Assembly (NCBI RefSeq): GCF_037975245.1
Contig: NC_092564.1
Coordinates: forward strand, 13,480,484 to 13,544,483
Direction: 5' to 3'
Source: Apostichopus japonicus
Taxonomy: Eukaryota > Echinodermata > Holothuroidea > Aspidochirotida > Stichopodidae
Length of the DNA: 64,000 bases
Within the stretch, counting starts at the first letter, position 1; each line of letters begins with the position of its first letter. A model generated the notes under the pieces. The model searched no databases. It was not told the DNA's origin and saw nothing but the letters and a program-made list of their open reading frames with translations. The position numbers and the translations under genes were made by a program. Below are positions 9,953 through 22,800 of this stretch, in pieces.

Positions 9953-12129
9953 ATTCTCATCGGAGCCTGAATCCTCGATTCATTGGGGTACGTGAGAGAA
10001 GTCGTCTTCATGTTTCACATCACAGCGATTATCTTCTCATTTTTATTACATTTTATTATTGCTATTGTATTTGTATATAGCTGGTTCTCGGAATGGTACA
10101 GTGGAAGGTTTGGTTACTTGCAGGGTGGAGAAACGATTTCAACATCTTGATATCTGTTTCACTTTTAATATAAAAAAAAAGAAATTAAAAAAATAGAAAC
10201 CTCATGAACATTTTGAAGAAAATAACAAGCTACAATAATATCTACAGACCACATTACTAACAGTTGCCTTGGAAACGACTGACCTGAATCACATTTTTTG
10301 TTTTCTAACATATTTAGAAAGGTGAACAACGTGGTAAACTTAATCAGAGTGAATAGGGAATTTCAGGGATTGGTTTAAATGTTGTTTTGCAAACATTGGT
10401 GGCGAAAAAAATGGTATCATTTTACACAGAAATTGAAGAAAATGTTGAACTTGTTACAAGTAGGTTTACTCTTTCCACTTTGATTTGATGATGCATTAAC
10501 CCATAACACAGTAAATGTATTACAAATCTGCCGTTATTTTGTAACGTTTTGTTCTTTATTTGTGCAGCTTTTGCAGCATTTTATCTTCCATTTTCACTTG
10601 GTCATTAAAGTTCAAAAACCTTCAGCATTGGACTGGTAACTATGTTTTAATGAAATTCATATTTCAGTCAATATTTGGACATGTCCCTCTCCCATTGTTA
10701 CTTTTTAAAGTGGTCGCAACCAGCGTGTCGTTCTTGGAACATTTTCTTTTTTAAAGGTGACTGAAAACATCTATGTTATTGTGACTCTGGGTCTCTGGGA
10801 CATATTTCAAATAGTTTAAAGTCTAAATGAGAATAAACCATTTTGTAGTTTTATTTGTTTTAATCAAAACTTTATATCTTTCTGAATCTGAAATGAGGAT
10901 CCTTTTGTTTTTATGAATCGACGGTGGTTGTTTGATAAAACAATGAGAATTGGAACAATTGAGGCTGACCACCATTTTTTATGTTATGTAATGATCATGA
11001 TTTTAAAATTTAAATTAAGGTTAACTTTGTCCTCGTCTGAGTGTTATTTACATATGAATGTTGTCACTGGTGAAATACATTGTTATTAACAGTCTCTGAG
11101 TTATTACAATATATTCTCAACAGTTCATCGTAGAACGTATTTGTGATACATTTTTGATTTTCAATCTCCAACTTGATCATGAGCTTAAAACAGAGGTGAG
11201 AAAAGTCACTCTCAAAGTTAACAAGTTCTTTCACTGGGTTTTATCATCAGATCAGATTTATCTCACTTTTCTCCCCGATAATTTATTCATGAGAAGCATT
11301 CTCAAGGTGATGAAGTTAAAACTCTAAAGAATTTCCTTAAAGGATGCTTTTTTTCTGATTACAGCCTAAAGGCTGTAAACATTTGGAATCAATCTTACTT
11401 TTGTCCGCTTTGGAACATGGGAAATACTCAGTTACCATGGTGATATCATGGACAATTGTCAACCACCTATTTATTTACACAGTAATTGAATATTCATATC
11501 ACAATGTTTTATAGTTACTACTTTCCTTTACCAAGTCATTCTTGCAAAGGATTTTAATTTCCTGAAAGATTTAGTGATTGACACATCAAAGTAAAGATCT
11601 TCCTGCTACATGAATCTTTGGCTTGTAAGTCCAAAGAGTTAAATAATATAAGAAAACTGAAATAAATTTCTCTGCAATCACAAAGTGATAGGCTGTAATA
11701 ATGTAACTTTGCTAAAAGCATTTCTTATGTAGCTTCTTTTTCATATATAACATCGTAGAATTTCTCAGTAATTGGCTCAAGTCTTTAGTACACAGAGCTT
11801 GATACTAATTTTTTTCTTCTACAGTTGAAGGTGTCTCCATCTCTATTGATGCAATATCAAAGATGGTTAAAATTGCACTCTCTCTATTGTAATTAATGAT
11901 TCATTTGCATGACAAAACAGGGTAGTATAAGGTACTATTCATATGATGATGTTAAGATAAAAATGTTGACCTGTTTTTGATGTTTTTTTGCTGTGCAATA
12001 TGGATTTCAATTTCAGTGACACTGTGGTAGTTTTAGCCTGTAGAAGAGATGTTTTCCCTCACTTTTGTTGTTACCATGGTTACCATGTAAAGCTACCTTT
12101 TGTCTCTATGGTGAATGTGCTACAATAAA
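9953..12129 (+). other. Putative VPS13 3'UTR and downstream AT-rich sequence
   Basis: There is no coding signal. AATAAA hexamers on the plus strand lie at 10832-10837, 11661-11666 and 12124-12129. The last is followed within 40 bases by a GT-rich stretch (ttttgttggt), so it is the best candidate poly(A) site. A possible donor (ggggtacgtgag near 9987) just after the stop might mean a spliced 3'UTR. Transcript data would be needed to choose. Confidence 0.4.
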
Positions 12130-12806
12130 CTATCCTTAATCAGATAAGTATTTTGTTGGTCTCCTGTTTTCAACCTTCATTTTTTTTGTCAGTTTCCCAA
12201 AATATATGAGAAACATTTCACATGAGACGCAGAGAACTTGTGAATGTGAAGTGGACCAAGTTGTATATAATAAATGATTCCCTTGTGACCACTTATCCAA
12301 GCAGTTAACCCCAGCACTTTACTTTCAAAGATAAAAATAAAAAGTTCCTGTGTGGCATAGCACACATGCATAGGAAATCAAAGGAGTGAGCTCAAAATTT
12401 GCAAAGTTTATAAAAATCGTAGATGGATTGGGCAAGATGCTATTTGTTGGTCATATTGTGCCCTTTGCCCAGAGTTAAAAAATCTGGTAGGGTTTAGTGA
12501 AGTGAAGTGAAAAATTTAAGGGGATTACGAGAGAAATACTCCGGTAGCACCAACAAAGTTGATCGCAAAGACGGTTATTTACAACATTTGTTAGTTACAC
12601 ATGCATGTTGGGTAAGTCATCACATCTTGGCACATAAAATTTACAATCAAAACGGCAGAATAATCCCGTTAAAACTTCTTGCTCTCTTTATGTCGTTTTA
12701 ACAAGTTTGCAAACCAATCTATATATGATGGAATATTGTCTGGCTGGCCAGGGCTTGAACATGTGACCACCAAACATTGCACTTCCTGTCACAGTATGTG
12801 GTCATC
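12130..12806. other. Intergenic, no gene seen
   Basis: Only short open frames without recognisable similarity. No RNA gene or repeat family was recognised before the MITE target site. Confidence 0.5.
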
Positions 12807-12814
12807 CACACGAC

Positions 12815-13397
12815 CAGTGGCGGACTGGCCACACGGACATTTGGGCAATGCCCGGTGGCCCAGTGGGCTGGGGAGCCTGGTAAAAATTAAAGCCCATTTT
12901 CACAGTAGTTAATAGAATACCGACGGGCTGTGTAGAAATATATTTTTAACTGTGGGAATCAGTTCATGAAATGACCATGTTAGTTAGTCTGTTAGTTCGT
13001 AACAAAAGAACGTGCTATTGGCAACCCGTCATGGATTTTATTTAGGTTTTTTTTAAACTTTTTTTCAAGCATGTTGTCACAAAATGCTTGAAAAACTAAA
13101 TAAAATCCAGTCTAAAACTTATAGTTTTGTTGACGTTTTTAACTTTCCTCCGTTAATCAAGAGTTGCTTCTGGAAAATTATTTTTGAGTCATTTTTAAAG
13201 GATTGTTGTAACCTACTTAATTGAGAAATATAACACCATTTTGCATCTAGGCATTCCTGAACTTCAAAAAGTCTCAATGGGGAGAGGTGTCCCCCTCCCC
13301 CAGGATGGCGATCACTATGTAAGTAGCATATCAATGAATAATGGGCCGGTCTAGGTGGAAAATGCCCGGGCCGGTTTTAAGACCCAGTCCGCCCCTG
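12815..13397. mobile_element. Non-autonomous hAT-like element (583 bp)
   Basis: Terminal inverted repeats CAGTGGCGGACTGG (left) and, read from the right end, CAGGGGCGGACTGG. It is flanked by 8-bp target duplications cacacgac (12807-12814) and cacacaac (13398-13405), 7 of 8 identical. An 8-bp duplication and CAG-starting termini are characteristic of the hAT superfamily. No transposase is encoded. Confidence 0.88.
13033..13108. repeat. Long hairpin inside the hAT-like element
   Basis: The arms ggattttatttag / ctaaataaaatcc (13 bp) and tttttcaagca / tgcttgaaaaa (11 bp) pair perfectly around the loop tgttgtcacaaaa, with a bulge of unpaired T/A bases on the left arm. Confidence 0.85.
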
Positions 13398-13405
13398 CAC
13401 ACAAC

Positions 13406-15960
13406 CATATGTATGATTGACTGTATGTATGACTGTATGTATTGACCATATGTATTATTGACTGATGTTTCAATGCATGAATGTCAACAGACCACATACC
13501 TACTACATCTTCATCATGTGAACCTTGATAATGGGGGTGGGGGGGGGATGGATGACATATCAATAATTCTTTTGAAATTGATTTTTGTGTTCTTTATGAT
13601 CCCACCGAGGAGGTGGTGAGGGAGAGGTACAGATATATCAATAGACTGCAAGATAAGTGCCAAATGACATTATCAGTAAAGTAGTGTTTAAATATAAAGG
13701 TAAGATATAAAATCTATATTGATGACTCCCAAAGAGTGACAATAAACCAGATCTTTTGATATTCGAGCACCATATAGAATATTTATTCTCCTTTTGAGAC
13801 TTGTTGCTACATAAAGAAAGTCATGACTGACACCTGGTAAATCAAGTGGAATATTTGCAGGTGGCCGACAGGTGTAAAAAATGTTGTTCGCACTATATTT
13901 TATCCACAAAAAAACAGCTGACATTTTGTTGAAACATTGATCTCAAAACAATTAATCCAAAGAGTTATTTATTGGGGCACTAGGAGAGCAGCTCACAGTT
14001 TAACAGAGCGACCGACTTGTGAGCTCACAAACACTGAAATGGAATTATCGAATCTTTACTGAGCTGGGCCTGGGAATTTCGAGCAAACTGAATGTTTGTA
14101 GAAAAAGGTTTAAAGAAAACAAAACGATTGGGGGGTGGAGTGGAAACCGCAATCATGCAATTTATTTTTTACTTATCTTGTTTTTTTTTGTTTTTTTTGT
14201 GACATGCAAAGTGATTGGAAGCTGCAAGAAGTGGTTAAGAGTAGAAATGGTTAAGAGTAGAAAAGAGTAGAATTAAACTGCATTTGCATTGAATTTGTCC
14301 CAACCAGGCAATACTCAACCATTAAAGGAGAGGTAAAGATATCTGAAAATATCATCTTTGTTTAATAAGTCCACAATAGAAGAAAAAGGATCTTCAGTTT
14401 AGCCAGTACTTAAATATTCACAATATGCTTGCTGAGGAAAATACTTATATAAAACATTTGAGAAATGTGAGGAATAGATGTGATATTCACAAGATATCGA
14501 TGATAAATGAAGGTACTAGATAAGTCTACTTGAACAGCTGGAAAAAAAAACAAGATGCCGCCATTTTGCAGATCTTCCAATCAAAGAACATTTTGCCGAA
14601 TGTGAGGGAAACACTCTCACGCCGTTTCAATTTAATCATTTGTCATCATTGATTGAGGTTTAATTTGGTATAGTCAAGTCGCATACCAAAAGCAGAAGGA
14701 ACGAAAGAATATTTTCAAATTTCTCATTTATCCTGCGTGCGTGTTACAATATGGCTACTATGAATGACACAAGATATTGTCATGGAATACACATTACTTA
14801 GTATTTACTAAGTCTTCAAATTCAAGGACAGTAAAATAATTTGATGATATTTTTCAATTATATCTTGATTATCAAACACCCACTGAGAAAATTTGAGAAA
14901 TTTAACCCTAAATGGCCATCTCAAGTTGCAAATATCACTGTGTTTTATGTATAGTTACTAGTTGTAATGGTGTATTAGGATACTATGAAGCACTTTTTGC
15001 TGACAAAAGAAGACTGCCAATTAGAACGAGGTAAAATATTCCATAATAACAACTCCTACACCATTGGTATATGCAGCATCGGACAGGCCTGCTTGCACAT
15101 GGCAGCGAATTGTTGAACACTTCAGTGTTCAATTCTTGATGGTTTTTTATAATATCTACAGGGCATTGCTACCACTTTAATTCTCGATGTTACTTTCGAA
15201 CAGCTACAGGGTATTGCTACGAACTTAATTCTTGATATTTTCTTTTGAAATAGCAACATCCTACAGGGCATCACTACTAACTTAAGGCTGGCAGGCTCTG
15301 TTGGTATACCTGCAGTTTCTGGTTTTGAATCTTATTTTAACTTATATTAATTTTTTGGCCATTTCAAATATATCTTGAAGGGTTGTTTACTTATTTCCCC
15401 CTACATTGCATCACCTGTTGTGACATTAAACTAAAAATTAAGCTTAAAATATAACAAACAAAGTTGATTTGCATGGAAAGATGAACAAAGGCAGCAGTTT
15501 AAGACTTCATAATGAGAGAAGTTTATTGCAGATGTGGCTCAAAAGATCTTCAACTTAAATATTAAGCACAATCGGAAATGAAAAAATGTTGATGTAGTTT
15601 TGATAAGTAATTTGTAGAAGCTATTAGCAATTTGAGTTCACATCAGCCTTAGTTCCACTATCTGAGATACCTAGTTTACAAGGTTTTCACAAATTTGATG
15701 TCTCAAATAACTTCTGGTCTTCATCAAAAGCAATAGTGTTTTAGTACTCAACATGTGGCATCCACAACAGAAAAAACCAAGACCCAAGATTTATCTCATA
15801 TTACCCTGTTTGATATATCAAAAATCATATACCAACAATGCAACACAGACATACACATAAACATGCAAAATGTAAGTTTTCATGATTGTCATGGAAACAA
15901 AAATTGCACAGCTGAACAAATTATTATCATCACCCCCTTAACATGCACAACCTCCCTTAC
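13406..15960. other. Intergenic AT-rich DNA with a small degenerate tandem repeat
   Basis: No gene was recognised. Near 15130-15275 there are three degenerate copies of a ~50-bp unit, marked by ctacagggcattgctac at 15156, its variant at 15204 and ctacagggcatcactac at 15261. A short gtatgt/gattgactg repeat lies at about 13408-13460. Confidence 0.5.
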
Positions 15961-15964
15961 TCAA

Positions 15965-17940
15965 ATTCCATATCTGGTTTTATATCTGGCTATATCTGGA
16001 TAGATAAAGTTTGATATGGCCATATAAAGCCAGATATATCTTGATATAATTGTAATCCAGATATCCATATCAAGTTTGATATGGCCATATAAAGCCAGAT
16101 ATAACTGGATATAGAGTCAATCCAGATACGCATATCAAGTTTGATATGGCCATATAAAGCCAGATATATCTTGATATAATTGTAATCCAGATATCCATAT
16201 CAAGTTTGATATGGCCATATAAAGCCAGATATAACTGGATATAGAGTCAATCCAGATACGCATATAAAGTTTGATATGGCCATATAAAGCCAGATATATC
16301 TTGGTATAATTGTATTCCAGATATCCATATAAAGTTTGATATGGCCATATAAAGCCAGATATATATTGGTATTACTGTAATCCAGATATCCATATCAAGT
16401 TTGATATGGCCATATAAAGCCAGATATAACTGGATATAGAGTCTATCCAGATACGCATATCAAGTTTGATATGGCCATATAAAGCCAGATATATCTTGAT
16501 ATAATTGTATTCCAGATATCCATATCAAGTTTGATATGGCCATATAAAGCCAGATATATATTGGTATAATTGTAATCCAGATATCCATATCAAGTTTGAT
16601 ATGGCCATATAAAGCCAGATATAACTGGATATAGAGTCAATCCAGATACGCATATAAAGTTTGATATGGCCATATAAAGCCAGATATATCTTGGTATAAT
16701 TGTATTCCAGATATCCATATAAAGTTTGATATGGCCATATAAAGCCAGATATAACTTGATATAATTGTAATCCAGATATCCATATCAAGTTTGATATGGC
16801 CATATTAAGCCAGATATAACTGGATATAGAGTCAATCCAGATACGCATATAAAGTTTGATATGGCCATATAAAGCCAGATATATCTTGGTATAATTGTAT
16901 TCCAGATATCCATATAAAGTTTGATATGGCCATTTAAAGCCAGATATATATTGGTATAACTGTAATCCAGATATCCATATCAAGTTTGATATGGCCATAT
17001 CAAGCCAGATATATCTTGATATAATTGTAATCCAGATATCCACATCTGGTTTGATATGGCCATATCAAGCCAGATATAACTGGATATAATTGTAATCCAC
17101 ATATCCATATACATTTTGATATGGCCATATAAAGCCAGATATAACTGGATATAGAGTCAATCCAGATACGCATATAAAGTTTGATATGGCCATATAAAGC
17201 CAGATATATATTGGTATAATTGTAATCCAGATATCCATATCAAGTTTGATATGGCCTTATAAAGCCAGATATATCTTAAAATACTTGTAATCCAGATATC
17301 CATTTACATTTAGATATGGCCATATAAAGCCAGATATAACTTGATATAATTGTATTCCAGATATCCATATCATGTTTGATATGGCCATATAAAGCCAGAT
17401 ATATCTTATAATACTTGTAATCCAGATATCCATATACATTTTGATATGACCATATAAAGCCAGATATATGTTGATATAATTGTAATCCAGCTATCCATAT
17501 CAAGTTTGATATGGCCATATTAAGCCAGATATAACTGGATATAGAGTCAATCCAGATACACATATTAAGTTTATCTGGCCATATAAAGCCAGATAGATCT
17601 TGATATAATTGTAATCCAGATATCCATATCAAGTTTGATATGGCCATATAAAGCGAGTATAACTTGATATAATTGTAAGCCAGATATGCATATAGTTTGA
17701 TATGGCCATATGAAGCCAGATATATCTGGATATATTTGTAATCCAGGTATCCATAACAAGTTTGATATGGCTATAAAAAGCCAGATATAACTGGATATAG
17801 AGACAATCCAGATAGGCATATAAAATTTTATCTGGCCTAATAAAGATATAAAGCCAGATCTAACTGGACATAGAGTCTATCCAGATATGCAGATAAAGTT
17901 TTATCTAGCCATATATAGCGAGATATAACTGAATATACAT
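15965..17940. repeat. 65-bp dyad-rich satellite, about 30 copies
   Basis: The marker ttgatatggc recurs at 16011, 16076, 16141, 16206, 16271 and 16336, an exact 65-bp period. Two main unit types are interspersed. One carries ttgatataattgtaatcc plus atatccat; the other carries ctggatatagagtcaatcc plus atacgcat. Each unit holds the perfect palindrome atatggccatat, and each junction a near-palindrome ccatatcaagtttgatatgg. Both edges of the array are degenerate. Confidence 0.96.
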
Positions 17941-19420
17941 TTAAGATTGTGTGCTCTTACATAGTGTATTTTCACAGAGATTTACCATGCCCTATGTTTA
18001 GTACTGCACATATTTTAATGGTAAAGCACCTACAGTGCACGTCAGAGTGGGTATAAATTGGCTACTTGATCTATCTGGGTTGCTAGGCAACCACAGGATG
18101 ATGGAAAAAGGATGACTCAGAGGGTAATTAAGCGTGAACATGGAGGTAAAAACAGACCTCCATGGTGTGAAAACCTTCTTTGGAACACAGGACATATGTG
18201 TATTGATACTCTGGGATCGAGTGAGATAGGAAAACAGTTTACACATGGTAGGGGTAGAGAACAGAGGGAAATTTAATAGAAAGAATTGGAAGGGTGATGG
18301 AGATTCGTAAAAAATAACCTATTGAGTTAGGACATTGGCAAAGGATTCTACAGAGAACTGAACAGTCAGAAGTAAGGAAGAATATTTTTGGAACGGATGG
18401 AAACAACATATTTGGGACTGATCTTCAATACTGAATGGAACATATATCGCCCTCCTGGAACTCATTTACTAAAGCAAGTATATCAAATACTGGAATAGCA
18501 CACTGCAATTTAGTATCAACCTCTACAGGACCAGAGAAGAATAAAGAACTCAACCTTCAAGTATTTTATTGAACAGCGGTCATTTTATGACCATAGCAGT
18601 CGGATTAGGTAACAGCAAGGAGCTTTTTAGCGATATGTTTGAGGCCAAAACTGCAGATTCTTAAGTCCAAGATAAGTTGATCTTTACCTCCAATTAAGCC
18701 CTGCTTTTTTTTGGTCTAAATGTCTGGAGATTGGTTTGTCAGACACAATTTGAAATGATTTTGAAATCTCTTTCTAGTTGGAAGCATTGTGAGTCATAAA
18801 TAAAACTATGTGTCACAAAAAAAGTTATGTACACAATTGGGTTTGGAATGTGCTGGGAATAAAGTAATCCCGACTTTATGTCTTCGTCATTGTTTTGAAA
18901 ATTGTGTCGATGAAAAGGACTCGCAGACCTTGCAGAGACTGAAGACAGCATAGAGACGGCAGAGTGATGGGCATTTTGTCATGAAGCAAGCTTTCAAGTG
19001 CCAATTTATTCGTGGAGCATTATATCATGCCAGGATATTTTATTCTCTTAACCATGTATTTTTGTTCTGACGGTCATATTGTCTCAATAATCGTCTGAAC
19101 AGAAGACCCTTTTTTAATATTAGTTTATTATTTGTAAAGGCTTGGACATACTGTGGGTAAAGTGAAACAAGAAAAAGAAAAATACCTGCTGATGGATCAT
19201 ACAGGAAATGTAATTAATGGCCAGATAATTAAGCAGTGAATAAAGAGTTGCTTTATATGCGCCATATATTGCCCTTATTTGGTTTCAAATTATATTTCTT
19301 TACAAGCGCCAGATGAAGTTCTGGCACAGATGAAGCCATTTTTTTTTAACTAGTTCAATCTGGATTTATCATAATATGGGACAGTAATGGATTTGCCAAG
19401 GGCAATATATATGGATGTTG
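17941..19420. other. Intergenic, no gene seen; one RFX X-box-like site
   Basis: No coding similarity was found. ggttgctaggcaacc at 18078-18092 is a near-perfect inverted pair of GTTGC/GCAAC half-sites, resembling the X-box bound by RFX factors. No adjacent gene start was identified, so function is doubtful. Confidence 0.35.
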
Positions 19421-19690
19421 CATATATGAGCCAGATATGGATTTGCCATATATGGGCCAGATATGGATTTGCCATATATGGGCCATATATGGATTTGCCA
19501 TATATGGACCATATCTGGTCCAGATAAAAAGTGACCCATATAAAGTTTTATCTGAGGCAGATATGGCCTTTATCTTATATCAAGTTATATCTGCCCAATT
19601 CTTGATATGGCCAGATATAAATTCCATATATGGCACAGATATGGGCCAGATACAAATTGCCATATATGGGCCATATATGGATTTTGAGTA
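19421..19690. repeat. 26-bp tandem repeat related in wording to the 65-bp satellite
   Basis: Copies of atttgccatatatgg start at 19441, 19467 and 19493, each with ggccagatat or ggccatatat. More degenerate copies follow to about 19690. The shared words (ccagatat, gccatata, tatggcc) suggest kinship with the 15965-17940 array. Confidence 0.75.
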
Positions 19691-19818
19691 AGGGCTTGAA
19701 TGATAATGGTGCTTCTCATCAAATGTCATGATAGCCACAAGTCAACAATTTGTCCTTTAGACAGAAATAATAATCTCCATGGTAGACGATATCGGGGAAA
19801 GACATTTTCGTAGCAACC

Positions 19819-19897
19819 TCAAATCTTCCTCTCATAAATTAAAAACTGAAACTTTAAGCCATTTTCTTCCTGAGTTTCACCATTGACGGCTGGATCA
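19819..19897 (-). CDS. DHFR: DHFR exon 5 (last)
   Basis: The acceptor is cttcttcatag. 79 bases complete a Ser codon and encode [20 protein letters not shown] then YERKI and TGA. It aligns with the C-terminal VQEEKGIKYKFEVYEK strand of vertebrate DHFR (from general knowledge of the family). The exon is short and easily missed by gene finders. Confidence 0.9.
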
Positions 19898-22800
19898 CTA
19901 TGAAGAAGAAAGAAAAATACACATATGTGGCAAACAATTAATTAAAAAACAGAAATTAACAAGAATGAATGATGGAAAAATTCATCTCTAAGTGGCTTGT
20001 TTCTTATTTAATGCTAAAAGCACATATTATTACAGATGTATTAACATTTGTAAAAACAATGAGTATTATGAACAAAACAAACATTATTGTCTACTTAACA
20101 TTAAATGGTAATTCCAAAAATTGTCAATACTATGAAGATGAATATTTCCAATGTGATATTAGGTATACAAACCACAATTGAGCACTTAATTAAAAAATGG
20201 CACTATTTTTGTAAGTCTTAACTGAACTTTCTTAACCCTTATCTTCAAATTCTCTTTCTTCATATTTCAATACTTTATTTTGTCATTGCATCTGTGTCTC
20301 TATGTTTGTTTTTAGTTCTATCTACCTGCAGTTGCAAATAAGAGTTTCGGATAAGACCAGCTCTGGGTTACTGAGTTTCAGCCAATTGAAAAACATTGAC
20401 TAAGTCAATACGTGTTGAGAGTCTGATATGAAATATAAGTTGGAGTCTACCAGAGTTGTGACAAGTTATTGCCACTAATTTTTGTGACTCGAATGGAGTC
20501 AAGGGCTCAATTTACTGTATTTTAACCTTTTTCATTAATAGACAAACTTGTTTGGACTCCTTTACTTGCTTACTACAATCGTGAATCATTTCACTGCTCT
20601 ATTCTGCTGTTAAACCAGCCATATTAAACTCACCTCACCAAATGAAATCTTTCCATGTCAACTTCAGGGAAGAAAGTATCGCATTGAATATCTGCAAAAA
20701 CCTTTGTCAGGTAAATTCTATGGCACAACGGTGATTCCATGGAGACCTGATATAATAAAAAGAAAAAAAACATGTGTTTAGGAATAGTATCAAACTTTCT
20801 CAATAGCCATTCTCTTGCACTCCTAAAAGTCAAGTTCAGGAGTAAAATTCCCAATTTTCAATTGAAGTGAGAAAAGTTAGGGGAAAAATGAACCAATGTT
20901 TGCCATTACAAAATTTGACGTGATAATAACATACTCTATTATCTTGCCTGAATTTGTTGATGTTTTAAATGTGTTGCTCAAAATTCTTGTTATTAAATGT
21001 ACAGAATAGATTCATACTTGTTACTGCCATCATTGAATATGTTGTAAGGAGATTCATTCACAAAGAATTTCCAGGCTGCAATGTAAGCAATGTGTCAGTG
21101 ACAAATATATTTCGTTGACCTTTGTACACAAACTAGAAATTATTTTTACACCACTTTTGAAGAGACTAAAGTTCACACAAATCAACTGATAATCCACTTG
21201 TAGGAATGATGATTAGAAAGACAAAATAAAGTTTAGACCAAGTTTGTCTTTCAGGGTGATCTACACAGCTTGATCTTGAAATGACAGAGTGGTTACACTT
21301 CCAAAAATGTTCCACATGCCAAATGTATAACCTGCATTGTTTAACCTCCATATGGGTGGCATATATATTTTCACATGACTGATGCCTGTTGCTTTTGTCA
21401 TGTGTCTGTTTTGTTACTGTATGTCACAATCAGGTGCTGGGCTTAAAACAACAAACAAAACAGGAATCACAAGACAGTCTAGCTCAGTGGTTCTCAAAGT
21501 GGTCCCTGCCGCCCCCAGGGGGCATCGGGAAGTCTCATGGGGGCACTACAGGGTACACGGATAGTATGGGGGCGTTGGCGCTGATTTGGGAGTCCCTGGC
21601 GATTAGGACACATCGCTGCAGCAATTTAGGGCACAATAAGGCATCCAGGGGGTCTGGGAACAAAAACAATAAATTTTGTGACCCAAATTTATCCAAAAAT
21701 GGTATTAGAAATTCAATAACTCCACCCCTAGGTCCAATTTCTTTCGCATTGGGATTATATTGTAGCAGAGACATCTCTTGTAACTTATATGAGCGCCACC
21801 ATTTTAGCCTGTCATTTGGGGTATTCCTTGAGCTGATCGCTGATTGCAAAGTCGAGGGGAGGGGGTAGGGGGTAGGGAAGGGGAGCATTGGAACAGTTCA
21901 AGATGGTCGAAGGGGCAGTCGTCCAAAAAAGTTTGAGAACCACTGGTCTAGCTGCTTGGTGGTTTAAAAAAAATATTGTTATCTGATCCCTTGTGAGTTA
22001 AGTTTGTTTTGAAGATAGCGATCATGATTCAGATGAGCAATACTATACAGTCTGTCTAGCCTCTTATTCTCCATCCTCCCTTTAAAGAGGACAGGGATGT
22101 ATGAAGCGAGAGAATATATAGCAATTTAGATAAGTCTGCTGAACATGGGTTTAGTGTCTTCCTGAATGGAAAAGTTTGAAATTGACAGGGATATGTCACT
22201 CTCCTAAACAATAAGTCCCCCCCCACCACCCTCTGCCCCTCCATTTGCTTTGCCAATGCCTTTTCTCCAGGCACAGGTTGACAAGGGTTCAAAAGATGGC
22301 CAATAACTTAATAGCATATTCAACATTCAAATGATCTGATTATAGCCAATCACACACAAGATGATATAATAAAATATACACAAAACTACTGCATATTCAT
22401 TACCTTATAAACAGACTGACCACCAACAATCCAAACTTCATGTATTTCTTTCTGCATTTCAGGTTTTGAAAGATGTTCAATGGCAGATTCTAATGAATCG
22501 AACAAGTATTGTGAGCCTTCTGGCTTCTCTCTGCAAGGAAATAATAAAAAAAAATTGCCAAAGGTTACACTTGAAAAGACATACTGTGACACCTATGTTA
22601 TAAGTGTATTCATTTATTACACCTCAACTGAGAGAAGAAAGTAATGAAGCAGTAAAAATGCTCTGTAGTCCTGAAGTAAATAGCCAAAGTTCTTTTTTTC
22701 CCATTCCAGTGCAGCTCCATGAGCTGAAATGATTTTAGCTGTGATTTCAAGAAATTGCGACAAATACTTTCAAATTATAATATTACCATGCAAGCATTGT

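Noticed and set aside
16525-17819. Minus-strand frames of 60-172 codons in the 65-bp array
   Set aside because: Translation of a satellite with few stops. The reading changes frame each unit, because 65 is not a multiple of three, without constraint.
18078-18092. RFX X-box as a gene promoter element
   Set aside because: A good palindrome, but no gene start was found nearby. It is mentioned only within the intergenic entry.
20221-20280. A minus-strand reading [13 protein letters not shown] as the last DHFR exon
   Set aside because: It resembles the DHFR end only weakly and lacks a proper in-phase acceptor. The exon at 19819-19897 matches better and rejoins in phase.
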